A DNA stretch of 37,839 bases from an uncultured Opitutales bacterium. GTDB taxonomy: Bacteria; Verrucomicrobiota; Verrucomicrobiia; Opitutales; UBA2995. How positions within the stretch are numbered: position 1 is the first letter of the stretch; each line of letters opens with the position of its first letter. Under the pieces are notes generated by a model. It ran no database searches, had not been told where the DNA came from, and was given only the letters and a program-made list of their open reading frames with translations. Of the stretch, positions 31,416-37,839 are shown piece after piece. The stretch lies in NCBI GenBank assembly GCA_938075565.1, contig CALJGU010000364.1, forward strand, positions 1-37,839. The letters are read 5' to 3'. A program made the position numbers and the translations under genes.

Positions 31416-33515
31416 CTACCCAACCGGCAACAACCCGTCCCTTTTTAGCAACGCATCCGGATCTGGTTCCCGTCCCATAAAGTCGATAAAGAGCTTTAGC
31501 GGATCTTCCGAATTTCCTTTGGACAGCACCTTGTCCTTGAAGTCCTTGCCTGTCGCCTCGTTGAGCAATCCTTCGCTTTCAAAGCGAGTGAATGCATCAG
31601 CATCCAGCACCTCCGCCCATTTATATGAATAATAGCCGGCCGCATAACCGGTCGGTCCGGAAAATAGGTGCCCAAAGTTGTAAAGAAAGATCGGGGCCTT
31701 GCGTTTCCGTTCGGCCAGGTAGGGTTCTAGAATGGAATCCAGTTGCTGCTCCAACTCCTCACCTTCGAGATCAGCATGGTTGATATGCATCTCGAGATCC
31801 ATCTTACCAAAGGAGAGCTGTCGCATGGCAAAAGAAGCCGCATTGAAGTTCTTAGCGGCGATCATCTTGTCATAGAGATCGTCCGGAATCTTTTCTCCGG
31901 TTTCGTAATGCTGTGCGAATAGGTCGAGCCCTTTACGATCCCAACACCAGTTCTCAAATATCTGAGAAGGAAGTTCCACAAAGTCCCACGCCACATTCAC
32001 GCCGTTCATCGACTTGATCTCCACATCGCCAAACAGGTGGTGGATCAAATGACCGAACTCATGGAATACCGTTAGCACATCGTTGTGCGAAAGGAGAGCT
32101 GGCTTGTCGTCCGTCGGAGGACTCATATTGCCGTGAATTTGCCCCAAGTGTGGCTCATTCTTTCCGTTGGAGCGATCACCCGTTAGTGTGTAATTCATCC
32201 AGGCACCACTGCGCTTTGACTCCCGAGGAAACCAGTCTGTATAAAACGTGCCGATGTGCTCGTCGGCTTCATCAAACAACTCGAACACCTTTACATCATC
32301 ATTCCAGACTTCGTACCCAGAATCTGAATTCGATGTAGTCGGCGCCTCAGAATAAATAGCCTCTGCCTCCCGAATAGTGACTCCAAACAACTTTTGGGTG
32401 ATCTCGAACATTCCATCCAATACAGGATCAACGGGGAAGTAAGGTCGCAGCGCTTCGGAATCAAAGTCGTATTTGGCTTTCCGAAACTTTTCAGCCCAGT
32501 AAGCAACGTCCCAAGGTTCCATAGGCTCGACTTCAATGCCCAATTGCTCTGCGCGAAAGGCATCGAGATCGGCGTTCTCCTGATCAAAAGCCTGCTTTAT
32601 TTTAGAATGTAGGTCATCTTCAAACTCCAACGCCCGCTCACCGGTCTTGGCCATCCGTCGTTCCAACACCAAATCAGCAAAGTTAGTAAAGCCAAGTAGT
32701 TCAGCCTTTTCCTGTCGGAGCTTTAGAATTTGCCCGACTAAGGCATGGTTATCGTGAGGATCTTGCGTGCCTACTTGATTGAATGCCGTCCAAACCTCCC
32801 TGCGCAATTCCTCTTTGTCCGCAAAGCGGAGCACTGGAATCAGAGAAGGCGCTTGTAATGTAAAACGCCACTGTGGCTCTTCATCTGTACCAAGCTCTTT
32901 TGATTTTGCCGATTGCAGAGCCTGTTCACGTGCGAGATCCGGCAGCCCAACCAAATCAGCTTCATCACCCGTGACTTTTTCCCAGGCGTTGGTCGCATCG
33001 AGACTGTTTTCCGAGTACTTTTGAGTGAGCTTGGCCAGCTCCGCCTGGATTTCTTCCATGCGCTTCTTCTTATCGGTGGGAAGGTCGGCTCCACTGCTTT
33101 TAAATGAAGCTAAGGTTTCTTCCAGGTACCTCGCAGGGGTGCCAGTGAGCCCTTTCGCTTCCTCGGTCTCTGAATAGGCTTTGATCCGCTTCCACAAGCC
33201 CTCGTTCAGAGGAATTTTGGCACCGAACTCTGAAACTTTGGGCAGCATGGCATTATATGCATCCCTCAACTCCTTGGAGTCACAGACGCTGTTTAGGTGC
33301 CCTACCTTGCCCCAAGCCACACCCAGTTTTTCGTCGGCCTCCTCTAAAGCCAACAATGTATTTTCAAACGTTAAACCTTCCAGAGATTCGTTCGCTAGTT
33401 GATCGATATTTTTCTCAGCTTCAGCCAGGGCCAGCTGGATATCATCCTCAATATGCTGAGGGTTCAGTCGGCTCCAATGGACACGGAAATCTTCTTCTAA
33501 AAACGGGTGTTGCAT
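31416..33515 (-). CDS. M3-family oligopeptidase (oligopeptidase A-like)
   Basis: A cytoplasmic zinc oligopeptidase of the thimet/oligopeptidase A family (699 aa) that degrades short peptides, including cleaved signal peptides. The zinc motif is VFHEFGHLIHH with His485, Glu486 and His489, and the third ligand region follows in WDFVELPSQIFENW. The N-terminus begins MQHPFLEEDFRVHW, as in PrlC/OpdA proteins, and ENTLLALEEADEKLGVAWG is typical. YNFGHLFSGPTGYAAGYYSYKWAEVLDADAF supplies the substrate-binding Tyr region. ATG 33515 is preferred over 33566 because it gives the family N-terminus. The gene stands alone. Confidence 0.93.
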   Translation of the reverse strand: MQHPFLEEDFRVHWSRLNPQHIEDDIQLALAEAEKNIDQLANESLEGLTFENTLLALEEADEKLGVAWGKVGHLNSVCDSKELRDAYNAMLPKVSEFGAKIPLNEGLWKRIKAYSETEEAKGLTGTPARYLEETLASFKSSGADLPTDKKKRMEEIQAELAKLTQKYSENSLDATNAWEKVTGDEADLVGLPDLAREQALQSAKSKELGTDEEPQWRFTLQAPSLIPVLRFADKEELRREVWTAFNQVGTQDPHDNHALVGQILKLRQEKAELLGFTNFADLVLERRMAKTGERALEFEDDLHSKIKQAFDQENADLDAFRAEQLGIEVEPMEPWDVAYWAEKFRKAKYDFDSEALRPYFPVDPVLDGMFEITQKLFGVTIREAEAIYSEAPTTSNSDSGYEVWNDDVKVFELFDEADEHIGTFYTDWFPRESKRSGAWMNYTLTGDRSNGKNEPHLGQIHGNMSPPTDDKPALLSHNDVLTVFHEFGHLIHHLFGDVEIKSMNGVNVAWDFVELPSQIFENWCWDRKGLDLFAQHYETGEKIPDDLYDKMIAAKNFNAASFAMRQLSFGKMDLEMHINHADLEGEELEQQLDSILEPYLAERKRKAPIFLYNFGHLFSGPTGYAAGYYSYKWAEVLDADAFTRFESEGLLNEATGKDFKDKVLSKGNSEDPLKLFIDFMGREPDPDALLKRDGLLPVG

Positions 33516-33724
33516 AGCGGAGACATTAGGGGAGGACCACGGCAGATCTAGCAAAAAGCTATGCAATTTTTCAGGCTATTTCGAGCTACTCTCAATCTCC
33601 TCTTCATAAACAAGGGTTCATTCCAGGCATCTATATAGATGAATCACTAACGGATCATTTATATGGTTCAAAAGTGAACAAGCGGTGGCTAGACATAGAA
33701 AAATTAGCATATTTTTCAGGTTAG

Positions 33725-35044
33725 GTGAGTATAGGAAAATCAATTAGACTAATTTCAGAACAATTGTTCAGCTTGCGACCAGCCTTGGCAACTTTCACTG
33801 GCATAGCATCATTTGCGCTGCTCCATACAATGCTGGCTGCGGAACCGGTAGGTTCAAATACAGAGCCTTGGTCTCAGTGGCGTGGCAGCGACCGAACCAG
33901 CACACTCCAACAACCTCCATGGCCCGCCAATCTTAGCGATGACTTTTTGAACGAACAATGGACGGTTAAGCTGAATGAAGGTTATTCCAGTCCCATCCTA
34001 ACCGAGCACATCGTGTTTTCTGTCGAGACACATGATAAGAAGGAAGAAATCTTCAGGGCTTTTGACCGCCATACAGGTGAAGAACTTTGGTCGTATGCGG
34101 TAGATGGAACCGTGAAAGTTCCATTCTTTGCTTCGAAGAATGGTAGCTGGGCACGAGCGACACCGGTCACAGATGGGGAACACGTCTACTTTCTAACCAT
34201 GTCTGATATTTTGACCTGCCTGGAAGTGGATACAGGAAAGTTAGCCTGGCAGGTAGACCTGAAGCAAAGAGAAGATACTAAAGCTCCAACATTTGGGGGT
34301 GTCTCTTCACCTATGATTGATGGCGACTTTCTATACATTCAAGGTGGGCATGCGGCCGCCAAACTGGACAAACAATCCTCCAAGAATGTATGGCGGGTGC
34401 TGGAAGATAAACGTGGAATGTTTGGCGGCTCTTTCTCTTCACCCATCATTGCCACTTTGCATGGGATTCGCCAATTCGTTGTGCAAACCAGAAGCACATT
34501 GGCTGGGGTCGATCTACAGACAGGCGGTATTCTCTGGTCAACGCCCGTAGAAGCGTCACGAGGCATGAATATTTTGACCCCAGTTATCGCCAACAATCGA
34601 GTCTTTACGGCGAGCTATGGAGGTGGGTCCTTCTGTTATGAGATCGGCTATGAGGGTGGAAAGTTCGACGTAAAGATGGCTTGGCAAAATAAGAAGCTCG
34701 AAGGCTACATGACGACCCCCGTCACTGTAGAAAACTTCATCTACCACCAAGCCCGCGATAAAAAGCTCTACTGCCTCGATTTCGAAACAGGAGAAGTGCA
34801 ATGGGTAAGTGACCAAGCATTCGGACAATATTGGTCCATGGTAGTGAATGGTGGTCAAATCCTAGCACTCGACCAAAAAGGCACTCTCATTTTGTTCAAA
34901 GCGAACACCACCTCATTTGAGATTCAAGACCAGCGGAAAATTAGCAAGGATCCAACCTGGGCCCACTTAGCTGTTTCTGGCGAACAACTGTTCGTGCGAG
35001 GGCTCAAACACATGTCTGCCTACAAGTGGGAAGTGGACGGTTAA
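33725..35044 (+). CDS. Exported PQQ-like beta-propeller protein
   Basis: A 439-aa secreted protein of repeated PQQ/BamB-like propeller blades, for example FDRHTGEELWSY, LEVDTGKLAWQV, VDLQTGGILWST and LDFETGEVQWVS. The leader is long (about 38 residues, ending HTMLAAEP), and the mature part begins WSQWRGSDRTSTL, a preamble common in planctomycete and verrucomicrobial WD-like proteins. There is no cytochrome c motif and the PQQ-dehydrogenase active site is not evident, so it is probably a binding scaffold rather than a dehydrogenase. The start is GTG at 33725. Function is unknown. Confidence 0.82.
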   Translation: MSIGKSIRLISEQLFSLRPALATFTGIASFALLHTMLAAEPVGSNTEPWSQWRGSDRTSTLQQPPWPANLSDDFLNEQWTVKLNEGYSSPILTEHIVFSVETHDKKEEIFRAFDRHTGEELWSYAVDGTVKVPFFASKNGSWARATPVTDGEHVYFLTMSDILTCLEVDTGKLAWQVDLKQREDTKAPTFGGVSSPMIDGDFLYIQGGHAAAKLDKQSSKNVWRVLEDKRGMFGGSFSSPIIATLHGIRQFVVQTRSTLAGVDLQTGGILWSTPVEASRGMNILTPVIANNRVFTASYGGGSFCYEIGYEGGKFDVKMAWQNKKLEGYMTTPVTVENFIYHQARDKKLYCLDFETGEVQWVSDQAFGQYWSMVVNGGQILALDQKGTLILFKANTTSFEIQDQRKISKDPTWAHLAVSGEQLFVRGLKHMSAYKWEVDG

Positions 35045-35212
35045 GTTTTAGGGGAGTTACCCTTGGCGCATATAAGAACGGCGCTCTATAAGCTACGATC
35101 CGAATCCTAGCAAATTAGGACTGTCATGGGAATCTGGTTACTCGTAGGTGCGGACTATGGTCTGTACATTTTTAGTTGGCCATAAGAGTCAGTCACTTCT
35201 TTGCTTCCATCT

Positions 35213-36127
35213 ATGAAACCCTTGGTCATTGGACTAATAGGATGCGGCCTTTGGGGTCGGAACATCCTTCGAGAGCTGGCACACTTAAACGCCCAAGCTC
35301 ATGTGATGGATCCAAATTCAGAATCGAGGGGATATGCGGATCAAAATGGTGCCCACAAAACCTATTCGAATTTAGCGGATCTACCGGAAGTAGACGGAGT
35401 TATCTTATCCACACCCGCTTCCTTGCATGCTCAACAAATCAAGGAGCTAATCCCGCTCGGAAAACCGATCTTCACTGAAAAACCGTTTGTTCTCTCCTTG
35501 GACGACGCTTTGGAAATTCAAAAGCTGGCAGGAGATCAGGTATTTGTCATGCATGTCTGGCGCTATCACTCAGCGGTCCAAAAGCTAAAAGAGATCATCG
35601 CCAACAAGCAAATCGGTGAAATCGAACAGATTAGAACCCGGCGCTGTAACTGGACCAGTCCCAGAAAAGACGTAGACCCCATTTGGACTTTGCTTCCCCA
35701 TGATATCTCTATTTTTACGGAGCTTATGGGAACGGTTCCAACAGCTGAGTCGGCAGTCGCCGAATTCAGTGAATCGAAACCGACCGGGATGATTGCTCAC
35801 ACCCGCGCGGGTTGTGCATGTGTGGCTGAGGTATCTACAAGGTATCCTGAGAAGATAAGAGAGATTCGCGTCCAAGGTTCCGAGGGCGTAGCAGTCATGC
35901 CAAACGATGGATCTGAAGTGCTTCTATATTCCGGGAAAGCCGGGGGCCAGAAACCCCATCAGAAAATCATCCAAACAGACACTGAACCGGCACTTCGTAT
36001 GGAGGTGAATGCATTCCTAAAATACTTACAAGGCGGTGACCCACCTTCGACACGCCTCGAAGAAGCAGTGGAAATTACCCGTTGCATGACTGTGCTCAGA
36101 TCAATGGCGGGCCTTTCAAATGGATAA
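35213..36127 (+). CDS. Gfo/Idh/MocA-family oxidoreductase
   Basis: An NAD(P)-dependent sugar oxidoreductase of 304 aa. The Rossmann motif GLIGCGLWGRN lies near the N-terminus, followed by ILSTPASLHAQQIKELI and the family's TEKPF (Glu-Lys-Pro), whose Lys is catalytic. HDISIFTELMG gives the usual metal/substrate His-Asp region. It is somewhat shorter than most members (330-370 aa). ATG 35213 is chosen over the in-frame TTG at 35201. The stop overlaps the glycosyltransferase start by eight bases, which points to nucleotide-sugar or glycan synthesis rather than sugar catabolism. Confidence 0.87.
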   Translation: MKPLVIGLIGCGLWGRNILRELAHLNAQAHVMDPNSESRGYADQNGAHKTYSNLADLPEVDGVILSTPASLHAQQIKELIPLGKPIFTEKPFVLSLDDALEIQKLAGDQVFVMHVWRYHSAVQKLKEIIANKQIGEIEQIRTRRCNWTSPRKDVDPIWTLLPHDISIFTELMGTVPTAESAVAEFSESKPTGMIAHTRAGCACVAEVSTRYPEKIREIRVQGSEGVAVMPNDGSEVLLYSGKAGGQKPHQKIIQTDTEPALRMEVNAFLKYLQGGDPPSTRLEEAVEITRCMTVLRSMAGLSNG

Positions 36128-37082
36128 CACAACAGCATCCAATCTCCCAATCACGACTTCCATGGAGCCTCTAGCTGCTACAGTCCTTATCCCGACATCA
36201 GGCGATCGAGCCGATGTCGTTCGCTTATCATTGGCCTGTATTCTGAATCAGTCCATTCAGGATATAGAAGTCTTCATCATCGGTGATGGAGTTGAAGGTG
36301 CATCAAGAGAGACGTTACAGGACTTGGCTCAAAACTATGAACGAGTGAAATTCTTTGATAGGCCCAAGTTTGTTTCTCGCGGCGAACCTTACAGACATGA
36401 AGCGCTTCAGGAAGCACGAGGCAGGATTGTTGCCTACTCCTGCGATCGCGACCTCTGGCTTCCCCATCATCTGGAAACTTTAGACGCAGCCCTCCGCGAA
36501 GTAGATTTTGCCCATACTCTTGAATTTATCATTCCTTCAAAAGGCCCGATTCACACACCTCGCCAACTGGATCTTTCAAAACCCAGACATCGGAATGCTA
36601 TGCAACCTCGTATGCGCCAGTTCAATGCTTTGATGGCTCCGGGACTTTCCTGCACAGGCCATACACTGGAAGCTTATAACCACCTACCAGAAGGATGGAC
36701 ACAAACCCCGACTAGCTACATCTCCGATTGCTACATGTGGAGAAAGTTTTCTACCAACCCCACCATAAAAACCCGTACGATTGGCACCGCTACTTTGCTC
36801 TATTTTCACCGTGGTAGGTTTCCAGGCATTTCACTTGAAGAAAGAGTGAACGAACTCACACCCTGGACGGAAAGAGTTTTAAATGATCCTGAGCTCTACG
36901 CAGAAATGCTAGAGCATGCACTTGAATGGATCTATTTTGACCGCAGTGATATCCTCGATGCTTACCCGCATAGAGTTAAGCATTTCTTCACCCACTATTC
37001 GCAGAAATCCGTCGAGTTTGTTAAACGGCTGCGCAGCATTGGACTTAAGGGCGAGCAACGAAGACGCCAAGGCAAGGATTAA
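36120..37082 (+). CDS. Family 2 glycosyltransferase
   Basis: A 320-aa GT-A fold glycosyltransferase. The opening AATVLIPTSGDRADVVRLSLACILNQ is the family-2 nucleotide-binding start, IEVFIIGDGV follows, and a DxD-type motif appears as CDRDLW, expected to bind the metal and sugar-nucleotide. No transmembrane segment is seen. The C-terminal half (WTQTPTSYISDCYMWRKF, LYFHRGRFPG) may define the acceptor. It is coupled to the oxidoreductase gene upstream and converges on the RmlC-like gene two bases away. Donor and acceptor are unknown; surface polysaccharide or glycoprotein glycan is likely. Confidence 0.85.
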   Translation: MDNTTASNLPITTSMEPLAATVLIPTSGDRADVVRLSLACILNQSIQDIEVFIIGDGVEGASRETLQDLAQNYERVKFFDRPKFVSRGEPYRHEALQEARGRIVAYSCDRDLWLPHHLETLDAALREVDFAHTLEFIIPSKGPIHTPRQLDLSKPRHRNAMQPRMRQFNALMAPGLSCTGHTLEAYNHLPEGWTQTPTSYISDCYMWRKFSTNPTIKTRTIGTATLLYFHRGRFPGISLEERVNELTPWTERVLNDPELYAEMLEHALEWIYFDRSDILDAYPHRVKHFFTHYSQKSVEFVKRLRSIGLKGEQRRRQGKD

Positions 37083-37084
37083 TC

Positions 37085-37681
37085 CTAGACGATAACGGGG
37101 CTTTCCTCTGGATAGATCTTCGCGACCAATTCAGAAAGCGGAGGGAAGGTATCTGCTCGATTTGCAACAATAGGATCGGTGCAAGGCCATGGAAGATCTA
37201 GCTCTGGGTCCGACCAGTGGCAGCCAAAATTATCACGAGGATGATAATCACGGTAAGACTCAGAAACCGCCTGTAAGTGAACCGTGTCTTCAGAGAAATA
37301 CCAGCCGTGGACCATACCCACAGGAAAAAGAACGGCAGCTGGGTTTTCCCCACTGAGCTCAATCATGCAGGAACAATCTCTCGTTGGAGAGTCTGGACGC
37401 ACATCGCGCAGACCAACATGCACATGTCCGGAAAGCGCTGCTATATATTCGTCGTGCTCCAAATGGATGTGAGGTCCTCTCAACACATTTTTCTGCGACT
37501 GAACAACACTCCATTGAACAGGGTCAATGGGTCCATCCCAATACTCCTGGAATACTTCCATAAAGAATCCTCGCTCATCGTTATGCTTCTTCAGCGGAAC
37601 AATTTTGACGCCATGTAATGGGACACCGTGAGTTATAAAGCTACTGTTCTTTATGTTTGTTGTTTCTCCTATATGTGACAT
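37085..37681 (-). CDS. RmlC-like dTDP-sugar 3,5-epimerase family protein
   Basis: A 198-aa cupin of the dTDP-4-dehydrorhamnose 3,5-epimerase family. Markers are LKKHNDERGFFMEVF (31-44), VLRGPHIHLEHDEY with the catalytic-type His71, FPVGMVHGWYF (His125) and the C-terminal WSDPELDLPWP. The usual RGLHYQ reads RGPHIH here, so the substrate may differ from dTDP-4-keto-6-deoxyglucose. No rmlA, rmlB or rmlD gene is in the window. The ATG at 37681 is the first in frame. It converges on the glycosyltransferase and fits a sugar-modification cluster continuing to the right. Confidence 0.83.
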   Translation of the reverse strand: MSHIGETTNIKNSSFITHGVPLHGVKIVPLKKHNDERGFFMEVFQEYWDGPIDPVQWSVVQSQKNVLRGPHIHLEHDEYIAALSGHVHVGLRDVRPDSPTRDCSCMIELSGENPAAVLFPVGMVHGWYFSEDTVHLQAVSESYRDYHPRDNFGCHWSDPELDLPWPCTDPIVANRADTFPPLSELVAKIYPEESPVIV

Positions 37682-37726
37682 AAAAATCAGTTTGGAGGAT
37701 CATACATGCATGAATCCCGCCAACGC

Positions 37727-37738
37727 CCTAAGCTTAGG
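37727..37738. promoter_or_regulatory. 12-bp palindrome upstream of the RmlC-like gene
   Basis: CCTAAGCTTAGG is a perfect palindrome centred about 51 bases upstream of the RmlC-like start on the minus strand, a position suiting an operator. No -35/-10 pair is obvious nearby, so this is a candidate only. Confidence 0.25.
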
Positions 37739-37839
37739 CGAATTTGGAAAATTTATAAATAGGGCACCTGCATGACACGCCTCTAGGGGAAATCGAAATC
37801 TTAGATCAGTATTTTCCCCTATGCCTCGAACAGGGATCA

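Overview
The window looks like a chromosomal segment from a free-living, Gram-negative heterotroph of the Verrucomicrobiota, most likely class Opitutae or a relative. This is inferred from gene families: two DUF5069 genes, DUF1080 lipoproteins, sulfatases, a Tat/lipobox SMP-30 protein and an archaeal/eukaryotic-type prolyl-tRNA synthetase. It is not a phylogenetic result. Base composition looks close to 50% GC. I see no phage, plasmid, intact insertion sequence or CRISPR array.

Layout. 1-3.9 kb: the tail of an unknown gene, a sigma-54-type regulator with a receiver-like domain lacking the phospho-acceptor, proS, and a small unknown gene with its own terminator. 4-6.1 kb: SMP-30 lipoprotein, DUF1080 lipoprotein and pterin carbinolamine dehydratase in a tight row. 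6.2-10 kb: a PD-(D/E)xK-like protein, DUF5069, an uncharacterised membrane protein and an Nramp-fold transporter without the canonical metal-binding motifs. 10-13.1 kb: a collapsed sulfatase, a small secreted protein, a full sulfatase, a DUF5069 stub and tRNA-Phe(GAA) with terminator.

13.2-20.3 kb is a copper/silver efflux cluster: a large palindromic element, a small Cys-rich secreted protein, a CusB-like adaptor with two heavy-metal-binding modules and a fused DUF3347 domain, a CusA-like pump with the three-methionine pathway, and a free-standing DUF3347 protein. A covarying pair of REP-like hairpins lies between adaptor and pump. No outer-membrane channel, CusF or regulator gene is present here.

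20.4-27.2 kb is a cobalamin uptake operon: cobalamin riboswitch, a hairpin enclosing the start codon, BtuB-like receptor, BtuF-like, BtuC-like and BtuD-like ABC components, a PduO-type adenosyltransferase and a second, leaderless BtuF-like protein. The genes overlap or nearly touch, so imported B12 could be taken up and converted to adenosylcobalamin as one unit.

27.2-37.8 kb: a PEP mutase/isocitrate lyase-family gene and a DUF1080 gene, each broken by one in-frame TAA, flank a YugP-type metallopeptidase. They are followed by a solitary DNA methyltransferase, an M3 oligopeptidase, a PQQ-type propeller protein, and a sugar cluster (Gfo/Idh/MocA oxidoreductase, family-2 glycosyltransferase, RmlC-like epimerase).

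The main themes are metal and cofactor handling across the envelope, polysaccharide/sulfate-ester metabolism, and repeated gene decay (four broken genes). The least explained items are the palindromic element upstream of the copper genes, the REP doublet inside the copper operon, the duplicated DUF3347 domain and the Nramp-like transporter.
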